Counted from the stretch's first letter, positions 53,385 through 62,227 are shown. The stretch is 64,000 bases of DNA from DASQZK01 sp963771005 (GCA_963771005.1 CAVYRO010000006.1:217716-281715); one strand, 5' to 3'. Notes: generated from the letters alone by a model not told the origin. Made by a program: numbers and translations.

Positions 53385-53890
53385 TTGATCAAAAAATATG
53401 TTTTTGAAGTAAACACCCGATCAGGAAATCTAAACCTTAAGGATCCTGTCAAATTTTTTATACTGACAGCGGGTATCTTAATGGCTATATCCTGTAATCG
53501 TACGATTACGGAAGAGAAACATCCCGGAGCAGACACTATTTTCTATCAAAGCAAGGCCTACTCCATTTACTGTAATAGTGTCGTCGATTCCATTTACGGG
53601 GGAACAAAAAATCCGGCTCTTATCCCGGATGACACAACCATATTTTCACCTGTGCGGATTGTTCCGGCGGGTAAAACCGTGGTTCTTGACACGTCTTCCC
53701 TATGGCATCCGGTACCCGGTATCAGGAAGTATCCTAAGTTAAGGTCCCGTTTCGCTTCCGTTAATGCAACCTATAACATAGCTCTTGATATCCTGTACCG
53801 TTGCAGTTCAGGAGAATTTATGCGGAATGTAGGAGAAGAAGGGATGTGGCAGGCGGGATTCAGACAAGGGGAAGGCTATGGGGTGTGGAC
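53385..53890 (+). CDS. Truncated lipoprotein/glycosidase-like protein, cut by the genome junction
   Basis: About 165 codons of a Bacteroidota protein. A hydrophobic segment ending LMAISC suggests a lipoprotein signal with Cys37; the start codon is unsure (TTG at 53385, or ATG at 53481, which would remove most of the signal). The conserved-looking part is LWHPVPGIRKYPKLRSRF, then NATYNIALDILYRCS and GFRQGEGYGVWTR, reminiscent of the (alpha/alpha)6 glycosidases of the MGH1/trehalase kind, which I offer only weakly. After VWTR at about 53890 the frame runs into GC-rich alphaproteobacterial DNA and stops at 53999. The gene therefore lacks its C-terminal majority. Confidence 0.5.
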
Positions 53891-53900
53891 ACGCCGATCT
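53885..53900. other. Junction between Bacteroidota and alphaproteobacterial DNA
   Basis: Left of about 53,890 the sequence is a Bacteroidota reading frame (GGCTATGGGGTGTGGACACG). Right of it base composition and gene types switch abruptly to GC-rich Rhodobacterales-like DNA. No insertion-sequence end, tRNA or long direct repeat is visible at the switch. Confidence 0.75.
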
Positions 53901-54072
53901 TCGCGCGGTCGACGGATTGGTCTCGTGGAGGCAATCATCCCGCGCATCCAGGTTCTACTTCTCCCTGTCCAGACGCCGGTCTTCTCGGGGTCGGACTGAT
54001 GGTCGCATCTGCCATTCCGCGCATCGCCCCGATGGGGATGGCCCCGCAAGCTGCTCGAATCGGAGAGCTGAC

Positions 54073-55182
54073 ATGGAATCCCGCATCGCCCTAATCGGCG
54101 TCGCCGCCGCCGGGGGAGTCCTTCTCTGCGCCGCCGGCTCGGCCCAGACCTACGAGACCGGGACGGGCGGCTCGGCCCGGCTTTACGGTCAGTTCAGCCC
54201 GACATGGTTGAGCTTCGACGACGGCCGGGAGACGACTGACACGTTGGCGGACAACGCCAACTCCAATACCCGGCTGGGGTTCGCCCTGACCCGGCCCGTC
54301 GGCGCCAGCACCCTGACCATGACATTCGAGACAGCGCTCGGTCTCGTCCAGACGAGCGAGATCTCGAACAATGACATCCCCGGCTGGATCGGCTGGCAGC
54401 GCACCGATCTGCGCAAGTTCGAGGCCGCCTATTCCGGCGTGTTCGGCACCGTCACCTTCGGTCAGGGCAGCATGGCTACCGATGGCATTGCGGAACTCGA
54501 TGCCTCCGGGACCACGATCGCCGGCTACTCGGCGGTCTCGGATGTCGCCGGCGGCTTCTTCTTCCGGGACAACAACGGGCTCCTTTCGGACGTCACTATC
54601 GGGGACGCCTTCCAGAATCTCGACGGCAGCCGCCGCTTCCGTCTGCGCTACGACACGCCCGAGTTTTTCGGGATCTCCGTCGCGGCGGCCTACGGCCGGA
54701 ACCTGCTCGCCGAAGACGACCAGACGGACTACTACGATTTCGGCCTGCGGTGGTCCGGCGAGGCAGGGGATTTCGCGCTCGCCACTGCCGCCGGATATGC
54801 TTGGGCTGCCCCAGAAGAGGGCGCGACAGCGGAGCAATACGCCGGTTCCGCCACCCTGCTGCACATGCCGACCGGGCTCAACCTTGCGATTGCCGGCGGT
54901 GCCGAGTTGGACGGCGGCAGCTATGGATACATCAAAGGCGGCTGGATCGGCGACTTCTGGGCGGTTGGAGAGACAGCGTTCTCTGCCGACTACTATTCAG
55001 GCCGGGATTTCGGTGCGGAAGATTCCAGATCGCAGGCCGTAGGCGTGTCGGCCGTGCAGAATTTCGCCAAGGCCAATCTCCAAGTCTATCTCGGCTGGCG
55101 CAGCTACAGCTACGAAGATGACGCCGGCGTGTCCTACCAAGATGGCCGGTCGATCCTTGCCGGCGCGCGCGTTTGCTTCTGA
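54073..55182 (+). CDS. Outer-membrane porin
   Basis: The 369-residue protein has a signal peptide (MESRIALIGVAAAGGVLLCA, then AGSA) and a mature part of alternating short strands ending in aromatic residues, finishing ILAGARVCF, the C-terminal phenylalanine typical of outer-membrane barrels. Segments such as GFALTRPVGASTLTMTFETA and FGTVTFGQGSMATDGIAE match the general Gram-negative porin layout of alphaproteobacteria. The ATG at 54073 fits the signal peptide; the open frame extends upstream to 53878 without meaning. It is the first complete gene on the GC-rich side. Confidence 0.8.
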   Translation: MESRIALIGVAAAGGVLLCAAGSAQTYETGTGGSARLYGQFSPTWLSFDDGRETTDTLADNANSNTRLGFALTRPVGASTLTMTFETALGLVQTSEISNNDIPGWIGWQRTDLRKFEAAYSGVFGTVTFGQGSMATDGIAELDASGTTIAGYSAVSDVAGGFFFRDNNGLLSDVTIGDAFQNLDGSRRFRLRYDTPEFFGISVAAAYGRNLLAEDDQTDYYDFGLRWSGEAGDFALATAAGYAWAAPEEGATAEQYAGSATLLHMPTGLNLAIAGGAELDGGSYGYIKGGWIGDFWAVGETAFSADYYSGRDFGAEDSRSQAVGVSAVQNFAKANLQVYLGWRSYSYEDDAGVSYQDGRSILAGARVCF

Positions 55183-55426
55183 CGGGGCACCCGACTTCGG
55201 GCGGGTCCTACACCGGCCTCCTGACCCGGGGGGTCCTGCCCCTGAAAAGTTCTCTAATCGCTGGAGTTCGCCCCTCGAACTGGACAGATTTTCGAGCTTA
55301 TTATCAGAGTACTTCAGACTGGCGGCAGGCCAACCCGTGAACACGCTAAGTTCCGGAAGATTGACCGCGGCTCTCCTGAGTATGATCTAGTGCGCGCGAC
55401 GTTGCGCATTCTCGAGGGAGAGCATT
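55183..55426. other. Intergenic region after the porin gene
   Basis: No gene is visible. The 244 bp hold no clear hairpin terminator; GAGGGAGAG at 55414-55422 serves as ribosome-binding site for the TTG start at 55427. Confidence 0.4.
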
Positions 55427-55798
55427 TTGGAATCTGTCGCAGTCGGCCACCTCCCGAGTTTCATCACGCCGCCGGGCGAGACGGACCTTCTCTACATCAT
55501 CGTCGGCGCCGCGCTGATCGTCTTCATCTTCATGCTCGGAGCCTTCTATTTTTGGCTCCACTCGCTGCCCGAGCGCATGGCACACGGTGCGAGCCGCCCT
55601 CAGCTGCAACTCGTGGCGGTTCTCGCGCTCATCGCGCTGTTTACGCACAACAACGTTTTTTGGATCGCGGCGCTTCTGCTCGCGGCGATTCCGCTGCCTG
55701 ATGCGATGACGCCGATCAACTCCATTGCGACTTCGCTTGCCCGGATCGCGGACAGCCGCGGTGCGGCGACGAATGCGTCCGAGACGGAAGAGCGCTGA
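55427..55798 (+). CDS. Small inner-membrane protein paired with HlyD-family adaptor
   Basis: The 123-residue protein starts at TTG 55427 behind a strong GGGAG. It has two or three hydrophobic segments (about 22-44, 60-75, 77-92) and a characteristic block LPERMAHGASRPQLQL, then ALFTHNNVFWIAALLL. Small membrane proteins of this kind precede HlyD-like genes in many alphaproteobacteria; the arrangement resembles YiaW-YiaV of enterobacteria, though the sequence relation to YiaW is not established here. The stop is 3 bp before the HlyD-family start, so the two are translationally coupled. Function unknown, presumably in envelope export or integrity. Confidence 0.7.
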   Translation: MESVAVGHLPSFITPPGETDLLYIIVGAALIVFIFMLGAFYFWLHSLPERMAHGASRPQLQLVAVLALIALFTHNNVFWIAALLLAAIPLPDAMTPINSIATSLARIADSRGAATNASETEER

Positions 55799-55801
55799 AC
55801 C

Positions 55802-57037
55802 ATGTTCGAGTTCCTCTTTTGCGCTACGCTGACACTGTTGCCTGATTACCTTGTGCGCCGCTACGTGCAGGGCAAGCGGATCGGGCACGAGATCACGTTC
55901 TTCTCGGTCTGGTACGAGTTGCGCTACGGGCTGACCGGCTGCCTGATGCTGACCGTCGCGCTTTTTACGGTCATCTTCTACTTCCACCCTGCGACGTCGA
56001 ACGTGACCTCGTTCTACCGCACCGTGACGATCCTGCCCGAGAAGGCGGGCCGCGTGTCGGAGGTCTACGCGCGGAACGGTGACATGCTCGCCGCGGGCGA
56101 TCCGATCTTTTCGCTCGATGCGGCGCAAGAACGGGCGGCGGCGCGGACGGCGCAGCGCCAGGTGGCCGAGGTTGAGGCGGCCTTCGCCATGGCCGAGGCC
56201 GATCTCTCGGCGGCGGGGGGCGGCCTTTCGCAGGCCCAGGGCGCGCTCAAGCAGGCCCAGGACGAACTTGCGGTTCAGCAAGAACTGCTCGACCGCGGTT
56301 CGAGCGCCGCCTCGCTGCGCGAGGTGGAGCGTTTGCAGACCCTCGTGCAGACCCGGCAGGGTGGGATCGACACCGCCGAGGCGCAGGTCGCGGCGGCCGA
56401 GACGCAGATCTCGACACTCCTGCCGGCTCAGCGGGCCAGTGCCGAGGCGGCGCTCGCAGAAGCGCAGACGGCGCTCGACAAGACGGTGGTTTATGCCGGG
56501 ACCAAGGGAGAACTGCAGCAATTCGCGCTGCAGGCGGGGGATTTCGTCACGGCGATCGGGCGTCCCGCCGGCGTGCTCGTGCCGCCGGAAGTGTTCCGGA
56601 ACGCCTTCGTCGCGGGCTTCGGGCAGATCTCGGCGCAACAGATTACGACCGGTATGGTGGGCGAGATGACCTGCGCCGCCGTGCCCTTCGCGATCATCCC
56701 AGTGCGGGTCGCGGACGTGCAGACCTTCCTGCCATCCGGGCAGTTCCGGCCTTCGGACCAGCTGCTCGATATCCAGGACATGCAGCGCCCGGGCTCTTTC
56801 ATGGTTTCGCTAGCGCCGATCTTCGAGGGGACAGCCGACCGAGTGCCGCGCGGTGCGTCGTGCTACGCGACGCTCTACACCAGCCATCACGACCAGCTTG
56901 CCTCCGGCGAGGTCGGCGGTCTGCGCGCGCTCGGGCTTCACGCCATCGACGCGGTCGGGGTGATCCATGCGGGCGGCATCCGCTTGCGGGCGCTGCTCTC
57001 GCCGGTCACCACGCTCGTACTGTCGGGCGGACATTGA
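55802..57037 (+). CDS. HlyD-family membrane fusion protein
   Basis: The 411-residue protein has one N-terminal membrane region (about 40-62), a biotinyl-lipoyl-like half-motif (VTILPEKAGRVSEVYARNGD), a long Ala/Gln/Glu-rich coiled-coil hairpin (about 100-225) and the second lipoyl half with beta-barrel (about 228-330). This is the layout of periplasmic adaptors such as EmrA/YiaV/AaeA. There is no inner-membrane transporter gene next to it, only the small membrane protein upstream. Transport substrate is unknown. The gene ends before a region of broken coding sequence. Confidence 0.85.
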   Translation: MFEFLFCATLTLLPDYLVRRYVQGKRIGHEITFFSVWYELRYGLTGCLMLTVALFTVIFYFHPATSNVTSFYRTVTILPEKAGRVSEVYARNGDMLAAGDPIFSLDAAQERAAARTAQRQVAEVEAAFAMAEADLSAAGGGLSQAQGALKQAQDELAVQQELLDRGSSAASLREVERLQTLVQTRQGGIDTAEAQVAAAETQISTLLPAQRASAEAALAEAQTALDKTVVYAGTKGELQQFALQAGDFVTAIGRPAGVLVPPEVFRNAFVAGFGQISAQQITTGMVGEMTCAAVPFAIIPVRVADVQTFLPSGQFRPSDQLLDIQDMQRPGSFMVSLAPIFEGTADRVPRGASCYATLYTSHHDQLASGEVGGLRALGLHAIDAVGVIHAGGIRLRALLSPVTTLVLSGGH

Positions 57038-57664
57038 TGGCGGCGCAACCCCGAGACCAAGACTGACAGGACGACGAGGCGGGCCGCGACGCAGGTGGTG
57101 ATCGGCAAGGCCGGCGGGTCGAGCGCTTTGAGGTGACGCGCGACGTCGGGAGCCCTACAAGCAGGCCAAGGAACTCTACGGAGAGGGAGCCGCGCTAAAG
57201 CTCGTTCTCGACGCCGCCCTGACCGAATTCGAGACGGCGCTCACCACGGGTCTCGCGCCAGGCAAACCAATGCCCTATGCCGCTTCCCGAAGAGTGACGC
57301 ACCGGTCTCGGGTTATCTCTTCGCAGGCTTACAAAAGCGGGCGGGCAATCCTCGACCCGCTGGGACTTCTTCCCCCGAACGGCTTGGCGCGCCTGTTCAT
57401 GCAAACAGCGCTGGCCGAGTATCTCAATCCGCGATGAAAGGCGCGGCCGGTATCTTGACAGAAGCCGACGGTAGGGATCGATCCACCGATACAGATTGAG
57501 TTCCCTCGCGTTTCTCGCGCTAAGCACGGTGCCCTTGCCAGGGCTGCGGCGCTCTCCTCCACTCCCGGGATCGCGACTGTTCGGACTGCTAAACTGGCAA
57601 TGGGCGTGTCAGAGCCGGGAGAGGCGTGAATTGACCGTTCCGCCTTATGGCGACTTGGGCCACG
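57038..57664. other. Degenerate region, no intact gene
   Basis: No frame is convincing on either strand. A short stretch on the plus strand (about 57155-57330) translates to a helical, protein-like segment (YKQAKELYGEGAALKLVLDA) but has no start and is broken upstream, so it may be a gene remnant. I recognise no family. Confidence 0.35.
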
Positions 57665-57692
57665 AAAGGCCCCCGCGATGGCGGGGGCCTTT
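57665..57692 (-). terminator. Strong hairpin terminator
   Basis: AAAGGCCCCCGC (57665-57676) and GCGGGGGCCTTT (57681-57692) form a perfect 12-bp stem with a 4-base loop. It lies 16 bp beyond the stop of the minus-strand gene at 57709. Confidence 0.85.
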
Positions 57693-57708
57693 CGCCGGGG
57701 CCAGGCTG

Positions 57709-58227
57709 TCATTTCCGTCGCGACACCACGCCATCAGCGGTGATCGCGTCGATCTGGGACTCGGTGCGCCGGCTGAGCTTTGAGCTGTCGCCGGAAACCA
57801 TGATCTCGGTTTCGGGGCCGATCCGTATGAACGAGCCGTCCGCCTCGATCCAGGTCGTATCCTCGGCACCGTCTGTCCGGCGCTGAACCGATCCGTCCGC
57901 GCGCACGAGAATCCATGTCTCGCCGACCTTGACGCGGACTTCGTCATGGTCGGCGATGATACCGCTCCAGCCGGACGCGTCTTCTTGGTCCCGCCGCAGG
58001 ATGAGCCTGGCGGGGTGCATCTTGATCTGCACGTCCCGGGCGTCGCCTTGGCCTTTCACGACGACGAACGCCTCCCGGTCCTCGGGATCGTCGGGCAGGC
58101 GGGCGGTCGCGTCGTTCGGCCGCCACATGACGGGCTCGTCGCGCCGCGCCCCCTCCTTGGTCTTGTGGAACGCGAGCAGGAGCTGGGCAGACCGCCAGAG
58201 GGATTTGACCGAGGCAGGGGCGTTCAC
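57709..58227 (-). CDS. Uncharacterised alphaproteobacterial protein (172 residues)
   Basis: The gene starts at GTG 58227 with AGGAGG 7 bp upstream and overlaps the stop of the preceding small gene (GTGA), which supports it as real. The N-terminal helix (NAPASVKSLWRSAQLLLAFH) is followed by a beta-rich part with repeated short strands, such as VRVKVGETWILVRADGSVQR and WIEADGSFIRIGPETEIMV. This looks like the beta-helical tip or spike region of a phage baseplate protein (gpV-like), but that is only an impression. No signal peptide. It is the last gene of a minus-strand cluster and is followed by a strong terminator. Confidence 0.6.
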   Translation of the reverse strand: MNAPASVKSLWRSAQLLLAFHKTKEGARRDEPVMWRPNDATARLPDDPEDREAFVVVKGQGDARDVQIKMHPARLILRRDQEDASGWSGIIADHDEVRVKVGETWILVRADGSVQRRTDGAEDTTWIEADGSFIRIGPETEIMVSGDSSKLSRRTESQIDAITADGVVSRRK

Positions 58228-58409
58228 GGCGCCCTCCTGTCGCGGATCCGCTGAGCGTCGCGGATCATGCCGGCGATGGTGATCTCGGTGCCGCGGCTGA
58301 GGAGGCTCCCGGCGAAGCGGATCGTCACCGTCCCGTCGCCGTGGCGCTCGATCAGCTCGCCCCGGATCGTTCCCCCGACGGGCTTGCTGTAGATGGCTGC
58401 TGTCTTCAT
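58224..58409 (-). CDS. Small uncharacterised protein (61 residues)
   Basis: The ATG at 58409 begins MKTAAIYSKPVGGTIRGELI, and the product is a compact strand-rich protein with TVTIRFAGSLLSRGTEITIA. The stop overlaps the GTG start of the next gene, so translation is coupled. I do not recognise it. Its beta-rich character and its coupled neighbour suggest both belong to one small unit, perhaps of phage or plasmid origin. Confidence 0.5.
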   Translation of the reverse strand: MKTAAIYSKPVGGTIRGELIERHGDGTVTIRFAGSLLSRGTEITIAGMIRDAQRIRDRRAP

Positions 58410-58536
58410 GGAATGACCTTCGAGATTTGGCGTGGGCCCGATCGCCTCGGAGGCGGTGGGGGAGCGAGCCGATTTTATCATCGCGGGACTCGTACCACCA
58501 ACGAAACAAGGGGGACGGCGGACGTGCGGGACCCGT

Positions 58537-58890
58537 TTACGGGACCGTGGCGTCACTGCCCCGGTCGCGAGTCCGGGCGCGGCGGCGCAGTGCCCGGCCG
58601 CTCGGTTTCTCGGTGACGATCGCGGCGGCGTCGACAAGCCAGGCATCCGAGAGGTGGCCGATCCGGCCCGCGGCGAGGTCGCGGACTTGGGCGAGATGCC
58701 CGCCTGCGATGCGCTTCCTCACGAACCGGCCGCGCTCGACAATGGCGTCCTCCCGCGGCAGCCACGCCTCGACCTGGATCTTGCGGCCCTCGATCAGGGC
58801 GATGGTGCCGACCGGCACGGTGCCAACGGCGCGGAGGCGGCCGGCCAGCTCGATGCGCCGGTGACGCTGGGCATGGTACTGGCGCATCAT
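58537..58890 (-). CDS. Uncharacterised protein (117 residues)
   Basis: The gene starts at ATG 58890, preceded by GAGGAG 8 bp upstream and overlapping the stop of a truncated upstream gene (ATGA). The product is basic with a central VGTIALIEGRKIQVEAWLPR segment and a C-terminus rich in arginine. No family is recognised and no membrane span is seen. It may extend the same coupled cluster as the two genes to its left, with a 127-bp gap before the next start. Confidence 0.5.
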   Translation of the reverse strand: MMRQYHAQRHRRIELAGRLRAVGTVPVGTIALIEGRKIQVEAWLPREDAIVERGRFVRKRIAGGHLAQVRDLAAGRIGHLSDAWLVDAAAIVTEKPSGRALRRRARTRDRGSDATVP

Positions 58891-59068
58891 TGCGCGATCT
58901 CCTCGAACAGGGCGGCGACCCGCTCCTCGAGTGCCGCCTCATCGGTGATGTCCCGCCACGGACATTCGGAGACGGTATTGATGCGTTCGCAGAGCGCGTC
59001 GATCTGGTCTCCGTCGAGGCGGTCGAAGCCGCCCTCCTCTGTGGCGATCTCCTCGATGGCGTCCGGTA
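58887..59068 (-). pseudogene. 3' fragment of a gene truncated by an IS5-type element
   Basis: About 60 codons, ending EERVAALFEEIAQ, remain of a minus-strand gene whose 5' part is missing. The frame reads LPDAIEEIATEEGGFDRLDG from the insertion-sequence border at 59068 and runs to a TGA at 58887 that overlaps the start of the next gene. The other part of the gene is not present on the far side of the element, where an IS3 remnant lies, so a deletion or a second insertion followed. Confidence 0.55.
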
Positions 59069-60605
59069 GTTCAGGCTGAACAAACTTTCGGCGTGCCTTT
59101 CTGGTGCTTGCCGAGGGAGATTTCGGCGATCGCCGCGGCCAGGACTGCGGCGATCGCGGCGTGCAAGAAGGCCAGAAGAGCTCTCAGGTGGGCGAGGATC
59201 TTTCGGATGTTGTGGCCGCAGCCGCACAGGACGGCGAAGATCGCGTCGCCGAACGTGCCCTTCAGCGGGCAGCGTGACAGGCGGCCGTCGGTTTTCATGT
59301 GGCCGATTTCCGGCTCGATGGCGCTGCGCCGTCGCAACAGCTGTCTCAGCGCCGGGGTCAGGCCGCGGCGCGTGCCGCTGATCAGGACCTGCGTGCGCGC
59401 CACGCCGTGGCCGCGGTATCCGCGATCCACGACCGCCAGCGCAGGCGTCTGGCCGGTCAGGATGGCGACCTGCTCAAGCGCTTCCGGCAAGGTGTGGCCG
59501 TCATAGGGATTGCCCGGCAACGCACGCATGCCCACGACGAACCCCTCGTCGATGGTCGTGGCGAGGCTGACCTTCGTGCCGAACTCGTAGCGATTGCGGG
59601 CCTTGCCCTTGGAGATGCAGTCGACCTCCGGCTCGTGCAGCGCGTAGATCTTGCCGCGGCTCCTGGGGCCCTGGTGCAGCAGGCGGCCCACCAGCACCAG
59701 CATGTCCAGAACGCGCTCGCGCAGCGGACCCGCAGGGATCGCATCCAGCTGGCGGCGGAGGTCGCGCAGCACGCGGCCGGTGTAGCCCTTCAGCTTTTTC
59801 AGGGCCTTGCGCATGCGCTTGAACTGTCGGGCATGGGCGTATCGGCCGGCCTGCATGGCCAGGCGCGGCGCCAGCCGGTTGTAGTTCTGCCGCAGCGTGA
59901 CCCCGGCTTCACTTGCAAGGGCGACAAGCTGATTGCGGGCCTTGTCATAGAGGCGCGCGTCGGTCGGGTGCGCGATGTTTTTCTCCATGACCGTGGTGTC
60001 GACGGCGACGCGCGACAGGCTGTCGTCATCGATCGTGCCCGATGCCCGCCCGGCCTCGATGGTCTTCGTGAGCAGCCACTCGGCCCCTTCCTCACCGATC
60101 CGCTGCCGCCAGCGGGTCAGGCAGGACGGGTCGATCGGTGGGCGGTGCTGGAGTGAGGCGGGGAACAGATCGGTCCGGTGGACCGATCTGCCGCCGAACG
60201 TCTCACCGGTGAAATGCTGATAGTAGGGGTTCTCGACCCAGCGCGCGACGACTGCCTCGTCCGACAGCCGGTAGGCGTGCTGGAGATACAGCAGCCCCGC
60301 CACCAGCCGCGGCGAGGTCGCGGGCCGCCCCCGATGCGATGGGAAGAACCCGGCCCATTCCCGTTCGAAGAACTCCCAGTCGATCAGCGCCGCCAGCGTC
60401 GCCAGCTCGTGACGCATGTCGATCATGTCGGTGAGGCGGGGGCGCAGGAGATCGTCCTGCTCTTCCCGGCGGGGATGGGGCTTCATCGGGGCTCCGGAAT
60501 TCGCAAGGTTTCGAAGGCCAGAATACGAAACCCTGCAAATCGGCGCCAGCGTTTCAGCATGATCTGCGCGGTAAATCAGCAGGTTGGGAGTTATTCAGGG
60601 TGAAC
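59069..60605 (-). mobile_element. IS5-type insertion sequence, 1,537 bp
   Basis: The terminal inverted repeats are GTTCAGGCTGAACAA (59069-59083) and, read inward, GTTCACCCTGAATAA (60605-60591), matching at 12 of 15 positions. GTA flanks both ends and may be a 3-bp target duplication. One transposase gene fills the element on the minus strand. The stop codon lies inside the left repeat. Confidence 0.8.
59071..60486 (-). CDS. IS5-family DDE transposase
   Basis: The 471-residue protein has an N-terminal DUF772-type helical domain (LAALIDWEFFEREWAGFF, GRPATSPRLVAGLLYLQHAY) and a DDE catalytic domain with the first Asp in VAVDTTVMEKN, the second in AVVDRGYRGHG and the Glu in EPEIGHMK. The reading frame is intact, so the element may still be active. 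It resembles the IS5/IS1182-like elements common in Rhodobacterales, though I cannot fix the subgroup. The C-terminus is hydrophobic and Ala-rich. Confidence 0.88.
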   Translation of the reverse strand: MKPHPRREEQDDLLRPRLTDMIDMRHELATLAALIDWEFFEREWAGFFPSHRGRPATSPRLVAGLLYLQHAYRLSDEAVVARWVENPYYQHFTGETFGGRSVHRTDLFPASLQHRPPIDPSCLTRWRQRIGEEGAEWLLTKTIEAGRASGTIDDDSLSRVAVDTTVMEKNIAHPTDARLYDKARNQLVALASEAGVTLRQNYNRLAPRLAMQAGRYAHARQFKRMRKALKKLKGYTGRVLRDLRRQLDAIPAGPLRERVLDMLVLVGRLLHQGPRSRGKIYALHEPEVDCISKGKARNRYEFGTKVSLATTIDEGFVVGMRALPGNPYDGHTLPEALEQVAILTGQTPALAVVDRGYRGHGVARTQVLISGTRRGLTPALRQLLRRRSAIEPEIGHMKTDGRLSRCPLKGTFGDAIFAVLCGCGHNIRKILAHLRALLAFLHAAIAAVLAAAIAEISLGKHQKGTPKVCSA

Positions 60606-61420
60606 GTATTGGTTTTGGGTATCATAGGCTTCGGCGGGCGTCAGCAGTCCATGGGATGAGTGTGGGCGCTTTTCGTTGTGGTAGGTTATCCACGCGCCGA
60701 TCCCGTTGCGGGCTTGAGCCGGTCTCGAATGCGTTCAGGTAGACGCATTCGTACTTGAGCGACCGCCACAGCCTTTCGATCATCCGGTTGTCGATCCAAC
60801 GGCCACGCCCGTCCGTGGAGATCTTCACCTTGGCGTCGCGCAGCACGTCGGTGAAATCGGTGCTGGTGAACTGCGGCCCCTGATCGGAGTTGAATATCTC
60901 GGGCGTGCCGAATTTATCCAGCGCCTCCTTCAGGGCCTCGACGCAGAACCCCGCGTCCATGCTGTTCGACAGCCGCCAGCTCAGCACTTTCCGGCTGTAC
61001 CAGTCCATGATGGCGACCAGGTAGAGAAATCCACGCCGCATCGGAATGTAGCTGATATCGGCACACCAGACCTGATTGGGGCGGGTGATGTCCAAGTGAC
61101 TGAGCAAGTACGGACAAATCTTGTGTTCGGGATGCTTCTTGCTAATCTTCGGCTCCTGGTAGATCGGCACCAGCCGCATGAGCCTCATCAGCCGCCGCAC
61201 ACGATGGCGTCCGCATTCATGCCCTTCTCGTTGCATGTGACGGGCCATCTGCCGCGAACCATACCGTCGCCATCGTTGCCCGGACCGATGGCGCAACTCG
61301 GCGACCGTCTCCAGGAATTGCCTGTCGATGATTTCCATCAAGACCAGGTTCTCGGCGCTTTCGCCGCGCGGGTGGGAATACAGGCTGGAGCGTGCCAGCG
61401 ACAGCAGACTGCACTGTCGC
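60606..61420 (-). mobile_element. IS3-family remnant, truncated by the IS5-type element
   Basis: The left border is the right end of the IS5-type element; orfA is not recognisable on the right. Only orfB can be followed, and it is broken (see the pseudogene entry). The true right end of this element is not identified. Confidence 0.6.
60609..61413 (-). pseudogene. IS3-family transposase OrfB, frameshifted
   Basis: Coding sequence begins near 61413 with RRQCSLLSLARSSLYSHPRG and continues MEIIDRQFLET. It then carries an unusual insert of about 11 residues (VAELRHRSGQRWR) before YGSRQMARHM. The integrase core follows with WCADISYIPMRRGFLYLVAI (first Asp), FNSDQGPQFTS (second Asp) and the DDE glutamate in DNRMIERLWRSLK. 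Near 60725 one base appears lost: after LNAFETGS the correct continuation (ARNGIGAWITYHNEKRPHSS) is in another frame. The element should no longer make a functional transposase. Confidence 0.75.
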
Positions 61421-61689
61421 CTGACGCTGCTGCCCGTCCCGAACGATGGTCAGGCAAGACGCGCTGCTGGACGCCGGTCGGTTCCGTCTGGCTGAACCCG
61501 GAGCGACCGGACACCGGAAGCGAAGGCCATGGGTCCGCCGGCGCGCTCCCCCAGAAAGCTGGCGGCGGCGGACCCGTGGCCGGCCCCGCCGAGCGAGCGG
61601 CCTGCGACAAGTGCAGGCGACAACTCCTTTGACAAACGCCGCTTAGCAACTGGTCCGAATTCCCGCGACTACCTCTCATACCAACGGCA

Positions 61690-62202
61690 TCATCCGTTGA
61701 CCTGCGCCCAGACGCGCGAGGTGATGGATGCGACGCGCTCCGGGATCGCGAGAAGTGCGTTCCAGGCGTCGCAGCAGGCGGTGACGATGGCGTCGTAGCT
61801 GTCGAAGACGCGGTTCGCGAGGCGGTTCTGGCGGAGGAACTGCCAGATGTTCTCGACCGGGTTCAGCTCCGGGCTGTAGGGCGGCAGCGTCAGCAGGGTG
61901 ATATTCGCCGGCACGATGAGGTCCCTGGAGCTGTGCCAGCCGGCGCCGTCGACGACGAGGATGGCGTGCGCGCCGCGGGAGACGTGTCGGCCGATCTCGG
62001 CAAGGTGGGCGCTCATCGCATCGGTGTTCGCATAGGGCATGACGAGGGCAGCGCCGGTCGCGCGGGCGGGACAGACGGCTCCGAAAATGTAGGCCCAGGC
62101 GTAGCGACAGTCCTTTGGGGCCTTTGGGCGCGTCCCCTTGCGCGCCCAAAGGCGTGTGAGCGTCCCCTGCTGGCCGACGCGCGCCTCGTCTTGGAACCAC
62201 AC
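61690..62202 (-). CDS. IS630 transposase, C-terminal DDE part (copy 1)
   Basis: The 170-residue frame carries the DDE_3 catalytic triad: Asp in MWFQDEARVG, Asp in ILVVDGAGWHSS, and Glu in PPYSPELNPVENIW. The frame is open upstream to the slippery site at 62260-62266, so the natural product is probably a fusion made by -1 frameshifting from the N-terminal frame, with the join YKKNFADLARA. Starting separately at the ATG at 62202 would give a protein with no DNA-binding domain. Confidence 0.85.
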   Translation of the reverse strand: MWFQDEARVGQQGTLTRLWARKGTRPKAPKDCRYAWAYIFGAVCPARATGAALVMPYANTDAMSAHLAEIGRHVSRGAHAILVVDGAGWHSSRDLIVPANITLLTLPPYSPELNPVENIWQFLRQNRLANRVFDSYDAIVTACCDAWNALLAIPERVASITSRVWAQVNG

Positions 62203-62227
62203 TTCGAGAGGCTTGCCCTTCGCCTCA

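Noticed and set aside
55346..56638. 430-residue open frame on the minus strand opposite the HlyD-family gene
   Set aside because: It is an arginine/histidine-rich antisense frame caused by high GC; the plus-strand frame has clear domain structure.
59299..60156. Long plus-strand frame opposite the IS5 transposase
   Set aside because: Antisense of an intact transposase with DDE motifs; no family resemblance.
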